The position numbers and the translations under genes are program-made. 36,196 nt of DNA from CAZQKE01 sp964593865 (GTDB lineage Bacteria; Chloroflexota; Anaerolineae; JAAYZQ01): the NCBI GenBank assembly GCA_964593865.1, contig CAZQKE010000090.1:1-36196 (forward strand), written 5' to 3'. The notes under the pieces are model-generated. The model was not told the DNA's origin. It did no database searches and saw only the letters and a list, made by a program, of their open reading frames with translations. Shown one piece after another: positions 14,763 to 23,071 of this stretch (positions are counted from its first letter, which is position 1; the number at the start of each line of letters is the position of its first letter).

Positions 14763-14819
14763 ATTTACGATTCAGATTCACGATTGACCACACCGGATCG
14801 CAGATCAAATCGTAAATCT
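14761..14819. repeat. Perfect 12-bp inverted repeat after atpE
   Basis: AGATTTACGATT (14761-14772) and AATCGTAAATCT (14808-14819) are exact complements around a 35-nt loop. Related pieces (GATTCACGATT, CGTAAATC) lie inside and just after. There is no U-run, so it is not a plain terminator. It may stabilise the atpE mRNA or lower read-through so that subunit c is made in excess. Confidence 0.75.
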
Positions 14820-14847
14820 CAACTCGTAAATCGGAGGAGGTTGACGC

Positions 14848-15348
14848 TTGGAAGCATTAGGCATAAATCTGGGCTATCTGATCTCCCAGATCGTCAACTT
14901 TACCTTGTTGGCGGTGCTCCTCTACTTTGTCGCCTACAAACCGGTCCTGCGGATGCTGGATGAGCGTTCGGCGCGCATCAAAAAGGGACTGGAAGATGCC
15001 GAACGGGCCTCGAAACGGGCAGCCGAGATAGAACAAGAATTTGAACGGCGCATGGCCGAGGCTCGCAAAGAGGGGCAGGAGATCATTGCCCAAGCGACCC
15101 AGATGAGCGAAAAGGCCCGCCAAGACATTCTGGAAAAGGCCCGCGAAGAAGCCAGAATGCAGATTGAGAAAGCCAAAGAAGAGATCGCCCGCGAACGTGA
15201 GCAGGCCATGGCCGAATTGCGTCAGCAGGTCGCCGAACTGGCCTTGGCGATCTCGGAAAAGGTCATCGGCAGGACATTGGAATTGGATGAGCAAGCCCAG
15301 CATCGGCTCATCGCCGAATTCCTGGAGCAAACCGAGGAACTCAAGTGA
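14848..15348 (+). CDS. atpF: F0F1 ATP synthase subunit b
   Basis: 166 aa. An N-terminal membrane helix (ISQIVNFTLLAVLLYFVAYKPV) is followed by a long charged coiled coil that forms the outer stalk and binds delta. The motif VLRMLDERSARI after the membrane helix and the end VIGRTLELDEQAQHRLIAEF are standard. The start is TTG 14848, with GGAGGAGG 7 nt upstream. Its stop overlaps the atpH start (GTGA). A single b gene is present, so the stalk is probably a homodimer. Confidence 0.95.
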   Translation: MEALGINLGYLISQIVNFTLLAVLLYFVAYKPVLRMLDERSARIKKGLEDAERASKRAAEIEQEFERRMAEARKEGQEIIAQATQMSEKARQDILEKAREEARMQIEKAKEEIAREREQAMAELRQQVAELALAISEKVIGRTLELDEQAQHRLIAEFLEQTEELK

Positions 15349-15866
15349 GCGTACAAGCCCGACCCCAAGACTATGCCGCTGCCATCTATGATCTGGCCGT
15401 AGAAGCGTGGAGCCGTCCTCTGCGCGCCATCCGACAGGCATTGCAGGATGACCGGACGCTACGGGCTGCCGTCGAGGACCCCGGACAGACAACCGAGGCC
15501 AAACTCCATCTGCTGGAAAAGGCCGTCCCCGGCGGCCTAAAGCCGGAGATCCGCAAATTCCTGGGAACCCTGTTGGAAGCAGGTCAAATGGACCAGTTGG
15601 ATGCCATCCTGGCCGAGTTTGAGCGGTTGGTACGTCGCCGCCCGGAGCGCCGAGTGGCCCACGTGACCAGCGCGGTTCCGCTCACCGAGGAGGAAAAGGC
15701 TGCCTTGCAGGCCAACTTGATAAAGCGGTTCGGACCCGACCTGGAGTTTGAATTCCAGGTGGACAAATCCATTCTCGGTGGCATCTACCTGCGTGTGGGT
15801 GACCAGGTCATTGATGGGACGGTGGCCGGAAAACTGGCCGCCCTGCGAGATCAATTGGCAGCGTAA
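15345..15866 (+). CDS. atpH: F0F1 ATP synthase subunit delta
   Basis: 173 aa. Joins the b-subunit stalk to the top of the alpha/beta hexamer. It starts with YAAAIYDLAVE (the usual 'YA.ALfela' N-terminal motif) and ends with VDKSILGGIYLRVGDQVIDG, which is conserved in delta/OSCP, followed by a short helix (LAALRDQLAA). The GTG start overlaps the atpF stop by 4 nt, so synthesis is coupled to subunit b. The middle is divergent, as is normal in this family. Confidence 0.94.
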   Translation: MSVQARPQDYAAAIYDLAVEAWSRPLRAIRQALQDDRTLRAAVEDPGQTTEAKLHLLEKAVPGGLKPEIRKFLGTLLEAGQMDQLDAILAEFERLVRRRPERRVAHVTSAVPLTEEEKAALQANLIKRFGPDLEFEFQVDKSILGGIYLRVGDQVIDGTVAGKLAALRDQLAA

Positions 15867-15877
15867 CGGAGGCATGA

Positions 15878-17407
15878 ATGGCCTTATTACAAGCACAGGA
15901 CATCGCCGCGATTCTGAAAAAGCAAATAGAGGCCTTTGAAGCCCCCCTGGAAGCCGTAGATGTCGGCACGGTCATAGAAGTCGGCGACGGCATTGCCCGC
16001 GCCGACGGCCTGGCCGGGGTGATGGCGATGGAGATGGTGGAATTTCCGCCCAAGCCGGGCCGTGAAGAGCGCATCATGGGCTTGGCCTTCAACCTGGAAG
16101 CCGACAACGTGGGCATCATCATCATGGGCGATTACACCGGCATCGAAGAAGGCGACACGGTACGGGGCACGGGGCGCATCGTCTCCGTGCCGGTGGGCGA
16201 GGGTCTCATCGGCCGCGTGGTCAACGCCCTGGGCGAACCGATTGACGGCAAAGGCCCCATCCCCTTTGAAAAGTACCGTCCCATTGAGCGGATCGCGCCC
16301 AACGTCGTCACCCGCAAAAGCGTGGATACACCGGTCCAGACCGGCATCAAGGCCATTGACTCAATGATCCCCATCGGGCGCGGCCAGCGGGAGCTGATCA
16401 TCGGCGACCGACAAACGGGCAAAACGGCCCTGGCCGTGGATACCATCATCAACCAAAAAGGCCAAGACCTGATCTGCATCTATGTCGCCATCGGTCAGAG
16501 GCTGGCCCAGGTTGCCCAGGTTGTCGCCACATTGGAAGAGTTTGGCGCCATGGAGCACACCATCGTCGTCGTCGCCTCCGCCTCGGAACCGGCTACCTTG
16601 CAATACATTGCTCCCTACGCCGGCTGTGCCATGGGCGAAGAGTTCATGGAGCAAGGCAAGGAGGCATTGATCGTTTACGACGACCTGTCCAAGCACGCCT
16701 GGGCTTACCGCCAGGTCTCATTGCTGCTCCGTCGTCCGCCGGGCCGTGAAGCCTACCCCGGCGACGTGTTCTACCTTCACTCGCGCTTGTTGGAGCGGGC
16801 GGCCAAACTGCACCCCGATTACGGCGGAGGCTCCCTTACCGCCCTGCCCATCATCGAAACCCTCGCCGGGGATGTGTCGGCCTACATCCCCACCAACGTC
16901 ATCTCCATCACCGATGGGCAGATCTACCTGGAAAGCGACCTCTTTTACGCCGGTATCCGCCCCGCGGTGAACGCCGGTCTTTCCGTCTCGCGGGTGGGGG
17001 GTGCGGCCCAAACCCCGGCCATGAAACAAGTGGCAGGCAAAATGCGCCTGGATATGGCCGCCTTCCGAGAACTGGCCGCTTTTGCCCAATTCGGCTCCGA
17101 CCTGGACGAAGCCACCCGCCGCCAGTTGGACCGAGGCTTGCGGGTGCAAGAGGTCCTCAAGCAGCCGCAGTATGCCCCCGTCCCTCTGGAAGACCAGATC
17201 ATGATCTTTTTCGCCGTGACCAATGGCTACCTGGATGATATAGAGGTCCGTAAGATCGGCGATTTTGAAGCCGCCTTCCTGCGCTATATGCGGGATACCC
17301 ATCCCGACCTGGTCCAAACCATCGCCACCGGGGCCAAAATGGACCAGGCGACCCAGGATGCTTTGGGGCAGGCGATCCAAGACTTTAAAGCGACGGTGGC
17401 GTTCTGA
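15878..17407 (+). CDS. atpA: F0F1 ATP synthase subunit alpha
   Basis: 509 aa, full length. Non-catalytic nucleotide-binding subunit of F1. The Walker A motif is GDRQTGKT (176-183), with the upstream RVVNALGEPIDGKGPI and TGIKAIDSMIPIGRGQRELI segments. The signature ISVTDGQI-like stretch reads ISITDGQIYLESDLF, followed by RPAVNAGLSVSRVGGAAQ. GGAGG lies 5 nt before the ATG. The stop codon overlaps the start of an unexpected lipoprotein gene by 1 nt, where atpG would normally follow. Confidence 0.98.
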   Translation: MALLQAQDIAAILKKQIEAFEAPLEAVDVGTVIEVGDGIARADGLAGVMAMEMVEFPPKPGREERIMGLAFNLEADNVGIIIMGDYTGIEEGDTVRGTGRIVSVPVGEGLIGRVVNALGEPIDGKGPIPFEKYRPIERIAPNVVTRKSVDTPVQTGIKAIDSMIPIGRGQRELIIGDRQTGKTALAVDTIINQKGQDLICIYVAIGQRLAQVAQVVATLEEFGAMEHTIVVVASASEPATLQYIAPYAGCAMGEEFMEQGKEALIVYDDLSKHAWAYRQVSLLLRRPPGREAYPGDVFYLHSRLLERAAKLHPDYGGGSLTALPIIETLAGDVSAYIPTNVISITDGQIYLESDLFYAGIRPAVNAGLSVSRVGGAAQTPAMKQVAGKMRLDMAAFRELAAFAQFGSDLDEATRRQLDRGLRVQEVLKQPQYAPVPLEDQIMIFFAVTNGYLDDIEVRKIGDFEAAFLRYMRDTHPDLVQTIATGAKMDQATQDALGQAIQDFKATVAF

Positions 17408-18105
17408 TGAAGAAAAGGGTTGGGTTTCTCATCCTGCTGGGCATCTTTGCCGGGGTACTGGTCGCCTGCGGCTCCACGCCTGAACCGACCGAACCGCCGC
17501 CGACCCAGACCCCGCGGATCGTCGTCATCACGACGACACCCTGCGCAACCCGGCAGATCGCCCAAGTCAGCCCGGAAGTCATAACCGTCGTCGTCACGGC
17601 CACGCCCACCAAACCTCGGCCGGCGACGCCGACCCCGGCTGCGGCCCAAAAAACGCCTCAGACCCCTGGCCCCACCCAGACGACGAAACCAACACCTACC
17701 CAAACCCCGGCGGCTGCCGAATTCAAATACCCGCCGCCGGTGCTGTTGGAACCGCCGAACAACCGACCGGTATCGTGGAAGAGCACCGTCTTGTTGGTGT
17801 GGGAGCCTGTGGGTGAATTGGCGGAAGATGAATACTACCACGTCCATCTGGAACGTCCGCCCAAACCCGGCACGGACCAGGAATGGTACGGCGACTATGT
17901 CTTTACCAAAGATACCCAGTTCCTGGTAGAGGGTGCGTTTCTGGATCCCTTCCACCTGCCGCAGAATCAGGGGTATGGCGTCGTCTACTGGTGGGTGCGC
18001 GTCGTGCGAAAGATCGGCGAGGATGAGAACGGAAAACCCATCGGCGTCGACATCAGCCCACCTAGCGAAAAAAGGACGTTTATCACCGAACCTAAACCAG
18101 GATAA
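17407..18105 (+). CDS. Putative lipoprotein encoded between atpA and atpG
   Basis: 232 aa. The leader MKKRVGFLILLGIFAGVLVAC ends in a lipobox (LVAC, Cys21), so the protein should be lipid-anchored on the outer face of the cytoplasmic membrane. Residues ~23-105 are a Pro/Thr/Gln-rich spacer (PTQTP, PTPTQTP repeats). The C-terminal ~125 residues look like a fibronectin-III-like beta-sandwich (PPPVLLEPPNN, VLLVWEPVGELAEDEYYHVH, VVYWWVRVVR). Its ATG overlaps the atpA stop (TGATGA), and atpG begins 17 nt after its stop, so it is made with the ATP synthase. Lipoproteins are not known ATP synthase subunits. A membrane or cell-wall attachment or assembly role is only a guess; it may also be an unrelated passenger gene. 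I do not recognise a named family. Confidence 0.85.
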   Translation: MKKRVGFLILLGIFAGVLVACGSTPEPTEPPPTQTPRIVVITTTPCATRQIAQVSPEVITVVVTATPTKPRPATPTPAAAQKTPQTPGPTQTTKPTPTQTPAAAEFKYPPPVLLEPPNNRPVSWKSTVLLVWEPVGELAEDEYYHVHLERPPKPGTDQEWYGDYVFTKDTQFLVEGAFLDPFHLPQNQGYGVVYWWVRVVRKIGEDENGKPIGVDISPPSEKRTFITEPKPG

Positions 18106-18122
18106 CAACGAAGGAGTGACCG

Positions 18123-19028
18123 TTGCCCAGCACACGGGAAATCCGACGACGGATCCGTAGCGTCAAAAACATATCCCAGGTCACGCGGGCGATGCAGATG
18201 GTGGCCGCGTCCAAAATGCGCCGTGCCCAGGAGCAGGTGCTGGCGACCCGGCCCTACACCCAAAAAGCCTGGCAAATCCTGAACCACCTGGCCGCCCAGC
18301 GGGGGGCCGACGAGTCCGTCCATCCCCTGTTGGAAGTTCGTGAGGAGATCAAGACCGTCGGCATCGTCCTGATCACCGCCGACAAGGGCCTATGCGGGAG
18401 CTACAACCACAACATGATCCAGGCCGCCGCCCGTTTCATCCAACAGTTGGACCGCCCTGTGGAGCTTGTCACCGTCGGCAAACGGGGGCGCGACGCCATG
18501 TGGCGCATGAGGCAGACCATCGTCGCCGAATATTCGGACCTTCCTCCCAAACCGGGCTTGCTGGATGTTACCCCTATTGCCCGCACGGTGATGGATAGCT
18601 TCATTGCCGGTCAATGGGATGTAGTGTATTTGGCCCACACCGACTTTATCAACACCCTGACCCAGCGACCGGCCATCTGGCAGCTGCTGCCTATCCGCCC
18701 TCTGGACCTGGGCGTAACGCCGATGTCGGAGCACCACGGCCCCCACCCGCCGGCACCGACCGTAGAGTACATCTACGAACCGGACCCGCGTACCATCTTG
18801 GATACCGTGTTGCCCCGGTTCACCGAGTTGCAGATCTACCAGGCCGTGTTGGAGTCGTTGGCCAGCGAGCACAGCGCCCGCATGGTTGCCATGCGCAACG
18901 CTACCGAGAATGCCAACGATCTGTTGGCCGACCTGACCCTGACCTACAACCGCGCCCGCCAGGAAGCGATCACCAAAGAAATGTTGGACATTGTGGGCGG
19001 GGCCGAAGCTTTGGCCAAGGCGCGGTAG
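18123..19028 (+). CDS. atpG: F0F1 ATP synthase subunit gamma
   Basis: 301 aa central rotor shaft. The N-terminal helix reads TREIRRRIRSVKNISQVTRAM then QMVAASKM, and DKGLCGSYNHNM is the conserved Rossmann-like core segment; the C-terminal helix contains ATENANDLLADLTLTYNRAR followed by QEAITKEMLDIVGGAEAL, matching gamma proteins. The start is TTG 18123, with AAGGAGTGA just upstream. The middle portion is a little longer than in E. coli (287 aa). It sits downstream of the inserted lipoprotein gene. Confidence 0.95.
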   Translation: MPSTREIRRRIRSVKNISQVTRAMQMVAASKMRRAQEQVLATRPYTQKAWQILNHLAAQRGADESVHPLLEVREEIKTVGIVLITADKGLCGSYNHNMIQAAARFIQQLDRPVELVTVGKRGRDAMWRMRQTIVAEYSDLPPKPGLLDVTPIARTVMDSFIAGQWDVVYLAHTDFINTLTQRPAIWQLLPIRPLDLGVTPMSEHHGPHPPAPTVEYIYEPDPRTILDTVLPRFTELQIYQAVLESLASEHSARMVAMRNATENANDLLADLTLTYNRARQEAITKEMLDIVGGAEALAKAR

Positions 19029-19097
19029 GAGGTGTATGATACCCGGAACCGCAGCAGAACGGATGCTGTCGGTCAATGTTTGCTCTGAGAGGTTGCC

Positions 19098-19343
19098 ATG
19101 TCGGCGAAAGCATATGTCCTACTTCGCACCGCACCGGGGCTGACCAAATCTATCTACAGCACCCTCAAACTCAGCCCCCTGGTGAAATCTGTAGAGATGA
19201 TTACCGGGCCGTACGACCTGCTGGTTGCCATTGAAGCCGAAACCACCAGCAAATTGCTGAACGCCGTGATGCAGGAGATCCGTCCGGCTGCCGGCGTGCG
19301 CGATACCGTCACCTGCTTGGTCGTGCCCGAAGATGAAGACTAG
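19098..19343 (+). CDS. Stand-alone Lrp/AsnC ligand-binding (RAM) domain protein
   Basis: 81 aa, consisting only of the regulation-of-amino-acid-metabolism fold: AYVLLRTAPGLTKSIYSTLK, VKSVEMITGPYDLLVAIEAE, VRDTVTCLVV. The 'GpYDllv.ie' core is the hallmark of the Lrp/AsnC effector domain. No DNA-binding helix-turn-helix is present. Such proteins form oligomers and bind small molecules, often amino acids. It lies between atpG and atpD, 60 bp before atpD, so it is probably expressed with the synthase. A weak internal promoter (TTGGCC, 18 bp, TATGAT at 19011-19040) precedes it. Function here is unknown. Confidence 0.87.
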   Translation: MSAKAYVLLRTAPGLTKSIYSTLKLSPLVKSVEMITGPYDLLVAIEAETTSKLLNAVMQEIRPAAGVRDTVTCLVVPEDED

Positions 19344-19403
19344 AATCCGTTCAGCAGCCTCCCAGGAGAGCTGAAAACAGTCATTTGTGTTCAAGGAGGA
19401 TTG

Positions 19404-20798
19404 ATGGCCGAAGGAAGCAAAGGGCGCGTCGTACAGGTCATGGGGCCTGTGGTAGACATAGAATTCCCCGGCGGTGACTTGCCGGAGATCTACGACGCCG
19501 TCGAAATCCCACGCGGAAACGGCGACAGACTGGTCGTTGAAGTCCAACAACACCTGGGCCATGAATGGGTCCGCTGCGTAGCAATGGATACCACCGACGG
19601 CTTGCGACGCGGTATGGAGGCGATCAGTACCGGCAAGCCGATCTCCGTGCCGGTCGGCACCGCTACCCTGGGGCGCATCTTCAACGTCCTGGGGGAACCC
19701 ATTGACAACGCCGGACCGGTCGAAGCCGAAGAATACTATCCAATCCACCGCCCGGCTCCGTCCTTTGAGGAGCAGGTCACCAAACCGGAATTCCTGGAGA
19801 CCGGCCTGAAAGTGATTGACCTCATTGCCCCCTTCACCCGCGGCGGCAAGACCGGTATCTTTGGTGGTGCGGGCGTGGGGAAAACGGTCATCATCCAAGA
19901 GTTGATCCGCACCTTTGCCACGGTCCACAAGGGCTATTCGGTCTTTGCCGGTGTGGGTGAGCGATCCCGCGAGGGCAACGACCTGTGGCACGAAATGATC
20001 GAATCGGGCGTCATTGACAGCGTAGCCATGGTCTTTGGGCAGATGAACGAACCGCCGGGCGTGCGCTTGCGGGTTGGACTCACCGGCCTCACCATGGCCG
20101 AATACTTCCGCGATCAAGGGCTGGACGTACTGCTCTTCATTGACAACATCTTTCGCTTCGTCATGTCCGGCTCCGAAGTTTCGGCCTTGTTGGGGCGGAT
20201 GCCCAGTGCGGTGGGCTACCAACCGACCCTGGGAACCGAGATGGGCGAATTGCAGGAGCGCATCGTCTCCACACGCAAAGGCTCCATTACCTCCATGCAG
20301 GCCGTCTACGTCCCCGCCGACGACTACACCGACCCGGCCCCGGTGGCAACCTTCGCCCACCTGGACGCGACCATCGCCCTAGAACGATCCATTGCCGAGC
20401 AGGGCCTTTATCCCGCCGTGGATCCGCTGAACTCCACCTCGCGCATCTTGGACCCGCGCGTTGTCGGCGAGGACCATTACAACACCGCCCGTGAAGTGCA
20501 GCGTGTGCTGCAGCGATACAAAGACTTGCAGGACATCATCGCCATCTTGGGCATTGATGAACTCTCCGAAGAGGACAAACTGGTAGTAGCCCGCGCCCGC
20601 AAAATCCAGCGGTTCCTCAGCCAACCCATGTTCGTCGCCGAGCAATTCACCGGACGGCCCGGTCGTTACGTTCCCATCCAGGAAACGGTGCGTGGCTTCC
20701 AAGAAATCTTGGCCGGGGAGCATGATGACCTGCCGGAGCAAGCCTTCTACATGGTCGGGACCATTGACGAAGCGGTAGAAGCGGCCAAGAAGCTATAG
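19404..20798 (+). CDS. atpD: F0F1 ATP synthase subunit beta
   Basis: 464 aa catalytic subunit. Walker A is GGAGVGKT (154-161), then GVGERSREGNDLWHEM (catalytic Glu region), DVLLFIDNIFRFVMSGSEVS (Walker B), the YQPTLGTEMGELQERI loop, and the DELSEEDK catch loop that contacts gamma. The start ATG 19404 has AAGGAGGA directly upstream; the TTG one codon earlier is too close to that site. Normal length and complete motifs indicate a working enzyme. Confidence 0.98.
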   Translation: MAEGSKGRVVQVMGPVVDIEFPGGDLPEIYDAVEIPRGNGDRLVVEVQQHLGHEWVRCVAMDTTDGLRRGMEAISTGKPISVPVGTATLGRIFNVLGEPIDNAGPVEAEEYYPIHRPAPSFEEQVTKPEFLETGLKVIDLIAPFTRGGKTGIFGGAGVGKTVIIQELIRTFATVHKGYSVFAGVGERSREGNDLWHEMIESGVIDSVAMVFGQMNEPPGVRLRVGLTGLTMAEYFRDQGLDVLLFIDNIFRFVMSGSEVSALLGRMPSAVGYQPTLGTEMGELQERIVSTRKGSITSMQAVYVPADDYTDPAPVATFAHLDATIALERSIAEQGLYPAVDPLNSTSRILDPRVVGEDHYNTAREVQRVLQRYKDLQDIIAILGIDELSEEDKLVVARARKIQRFLSQPMFVAEQFTGRPGRYVPIQETVRGFQEILAGEHDDLPEQAFYMVGTIDEAVEAAKKL

Positions 20799-20937
20799 CC
20801 TCGGTAAGGCTCCACCCGGCGACTGCAACGTGTGCCGCTTCCGCCGGGATGACCCGGTGACGCTTTACTCTGCCGGTCTGTGGAAGCGTCGACGCCTGCT
20901 GCTCCGGGATCGGAACGGATGTGCTTAGGGAACGAGA

Positions 20938-21384
20938 ATGGCAACGATACGATGTGAAGTTGTGACCGCCGAACGCGCCGTCTTTGAGGGTGATGTGGAC
21001 ATGGTCGTCGCCCCCGGCGTCAGCGGGCAGCTGGGGATTTTGCCCCACCACGCCCCGTTGATGACGGCCCTGACCTACGGGGAATTGATTCTCCGCCGTG
21101 AGGGACAAGAGGACGAATATATCGCCATCGGCGGGGGGTTCATGGAGGTCGGTCCCGACCACGTGACCATCCTGGCCGATTCCGCCGAGCGGGCAGAAGA
21201 AATTGACGAGGCGCGGGCATTGGAAGCGCAAAAGCGCGCCCAAGCCCTCATGGCGCAAAAGCACCGCGAGGACGAAGACTTTGCCCGTGCAGAAGCAGCC
21301 CTCCGCCGGGCTATGGTCCGACTCAAGGTCGCCAAGCGCAAACGCCGGGCCGGCAGCAGGCGGGTTCCGGGCGTGGATCAATGA
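20938..21384 (+). CDS. atpC: F0F1 ATP synthase subunit epsilon
   Basis: 148 aa. The N-terminal beta-sandwich contains VVTAERAVFEGDVDMVVAPG then SGQLGILPHHAPLMTAL and GGGFMEVGPDHVTILADSAE, typical of epsilon. The C-terminal helical part (EARALEAQKRAQALMAQKHR) is present and followed by a basic tail (VAKRKRRAGSRRVPG). It brakes F1 rotation and couples it to F0. A 139-bp gap separates it from atpD; this holds small hairpins (CCCGGCG/CGCCGGG, 20815-20848) and no clear promoter. Only a weak AGGGA precedes the ATG, so epsilon may be made at a lower rate than beta. Confidence 0.95.
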   Translation: MATIRCEVVTAERAVFEGDVDMVVAPGVSGQLGILPHHAPLMTALTYGELILRREGQEDEYIAIGGGFMEVGPDHVTILADSAERAEEIDEARALEAQKRAQALMAQKHREDEDFARAEAALRRAMVRLKVAKRKRRAGSRRVPGVDQ

Positions 21385-21395
21385 TCGGATAACCC

Positions 21396-22400
21396 ATGCT
21401 GACAAAACATATCGGTGTAGACCTGGGGACCGTCAACGTCCTGGTTTGGGTCAAGGGCAAAGGCATCGTCTTGCAAGAGCCGTCGGTGGTGGCGATTGCC
21501 ATCAACGACAACAAAATCGTCGCCGTGGGCAACGAAGCACGGGCCATGCTGGGGCGCACCCCGGAGACCATTGAAGTAGCCCGCCCTCTGCGCGACGGCG
21601 TAATCGCCGATTACGTCGTCACCGAGGCGATGTTGCGTTACTTTATTGAAAAAGTCACGGGCCGTTTTCGCCTGTTCAAACCCTTGATCGCCATCAGTGT
21701 ACCGGTGGGCGTCACCAGCGTAGAAAGCCGCGCCGTCCACGATGCTGCCATCCAGGTCGGCGGGCGCGAAGCTTACCTCATTCCCGAACCCCTGGCCGCA
21801 GCCTTGGGGGCGGGGATGCCGGTGGATACGCCCACGGGCAACCTGGTGGTGGACATCGGCGGGGGGACCAGCGAAGCGGCGGTGATTTCAATGAACGGCA
21901 TCGTTGAGTTTGCCTCCGTGCGTGTGGGGGGGAACCGCATTGATGAAGCCATCATCGGCTACATCAAACGCAAGTACAACCTGATGATCGGCGAGCAAAC
22001 GGCGGAAGAGATCAAGATCTCTATCGGCAGCGCACTCCCCCTGGAAGAAGACCTTACGATGGAAGTCCGGGGCCGGGACCAGGTTTCCGGGTTGCCCAAG
22101 ACCATTCAGATCGGCTCCGGTGAGGTGACGGAGGCCATTGCCGAACCGCTGGATGCCATCGTCGGGGTGGTCAAAGGGGTGTTGGAAAAGACACCGCCGG
22201 AGTTGGCTTCCGACGTCATTGACCGGGGAATCGTCATGACCGGCGGCGGTGCTCTGCTCCGCAACTTTGATCGTCTGTTGACCAAAGAAACCGGCGTGCC
22301 TTGCTATGTCGCCGATAACCCCCTGGCCTGTGTTGCTTTGGGCGCAGGCAAGGCCCTGGAAAATTATGACGTGATCAAGCGTAGCTTACCCGCTTACTAG
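21396..22400 (+). CDS. mreB: Rod-shape-determining protein MreB
   Basis: 334 aa actin-like ATPase that forms filaments under the membrane and guides wall synthesis in rod-shaped or filamentous cells. The phosphate-1 motif is GVDLGTVNVLVW, phosphate-2 is LVVDIGGGTSEAAVIS, and the adenosine motif is IVMTGGGALLRNFDRLL. IAISVPVGVTSVESRAVHDA and YLIPEPLAAALGAG are further MreB hallmarks. It follows atpC by 11 nt without its own promoter, so it is probably the last gene of the atp operon. It ends 15 bp from the convergent rex gene with no visible terminator between them. Confidence 0.96.
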   Translation: MLTKHIGVDLGTVNVLVWVKGKGIVLQEPSVVAIAINDNKIVAVGNEARAMLGRTPETIEVARPLRDGVIADYVVTEAMLRYFIEKVTGRFRLFKPLIAISVPVGVTSVESRAVHDAAIQVGGREAYLIPEPLAAALGAGMPVDTPTGNLVVDIGGGTSEAAVISMNGIVEFASVRVGGNRIDEAIIGYIKRKYNLMIGEQTAEEIKISIGSALPLEEDLTMEVRGRDQVSGLPKTIQIGSGEVTEAIAEPLDAIVGVVKGVLEKTPPELASDVIDRGIVMTGGGALLRNFDRLLTKETGVPCYVADNPLACVALGAGKALENYDVIKRSLPAY

Positions 22401-22415
22401 GGGGCGGTAGTCCGG

Positions 22416-23036
22416 CTAGAGATAATAGGTCATGTGTTGCAAGTGCACCACCGGGTCAATGTACTGCACCCGTACATCCGGTGGAACCGTGACCGAAATG
22501 GGAGCGTAGTTCAGGATCGCCCCCACACCGGCTTCTACCAGGCGGTCCACGACCGATTGGGCCGCCGATGCCGGTACGGCTACAATGCCGATGCGGATTC
22601 CCATCTCCCGCACCCGCTCGACCAAGTGGGCCGCATCGCAGATTTCAAATCGCCCCAAGCGACGCCCGATCTTTTCCGGATTGTTGTCAAAGACACAGGC
22701 GATGCGGAACCCACGCCCCTCAAATCCGCCATAGTGGGCAATGGCGTGCCCCAGGTCCCCGGCCCCCACCAGGGCCATGTCCCAGATTCTGTCCACCTGC
22801 AGGATGCGTTCCAATTGCTCCCGCAGGTGGGCAATATCGTACCCCATGCCCTGCTTGCCGAATTCGCCAAAGTGGGAAAGATCCTTGCGGATCTGCGCCG
22901 AGCTGATCCCCAGCCACTCCGCCAGGTCTTTGGATGCAACGATCTGTTGTCCTTCTGCTTGCAAATGGGATAACGCCCGCAGGTAGATCGGCAATCGCCC
23001 AACCACAATATCGGGAACAGGCTTGTGCTCCGGCAT
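22416..23036 (-). CDS. rex: Redox-sensing transcriptional repressor Rex
   Basis: 206 aa. An N-terminal winged helix (VVGRLPIYLRALSHL; GISSAQIRKDLSHFGEFG) is followed by a Rossmann NAD(H)-binding domain with VGAGDLGHAIAHY, then FDNNPEKIG and a C-terminal swapped helix. Rex binds operators at low NADH and lets go when NADH rises, controlling fermentation and respiration genes. The start ATG 23036 has CAGGAGG upstream; the open frame extends further but into the promoter. Two Rex-like sites flank the promoter, so it should repress itself. It lies downstream of mutS on the same strand and converges on the atp-mreB operon. Confidence 0.95.
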   Translation of the reverse strand: MPEHKPVPDIVVGRLPIYLRALSHLQAEGQQIVASKDLAEWLGISSAQIRKDLSHFGEFGKQGMGYDIAHLREQLERILQVDRIWDMALVGAGDLGHAIAHYGGFEGRGFRIACVFDNNPEKIGRRLGRFEICDAAHLVERVREMGIRIGIVAVPASAAQSVVDRLVEAGVGAILNYAPISVTVPPDVRVQYIDPVVHLQHMTYYL

Positions 23037-23053
23037 CTTTGCCTCCTGAAGCT

Positions 23054-23071
23054 TTGTGAAAAGGCGCACCA
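23054..23071. promoter_or_regulatory. Rex-type operator downstream of the rex -10 box
   Basis: TTGTG-AAAAGGCG-CACCA matches the Rex consensus TTGTG-N8-CACAA at 9 of 10 positions. It lies between the -10 box and the rex start codon. Confidence 0.65.

Noticed and set aside
19011..19040. Internal promoter TTGGCC-18-TATGAT before the RAM-domain gene
   Set aside because: The -35 match is weak and the spacer is 18, unlike the 17-bp promoters elsewhere; kept only as a remark.
22401..22415. Terminator between convergent mreB and rex
   Set aside because: Only 15 bp separate the stop codons and no stem with U-run is visible.
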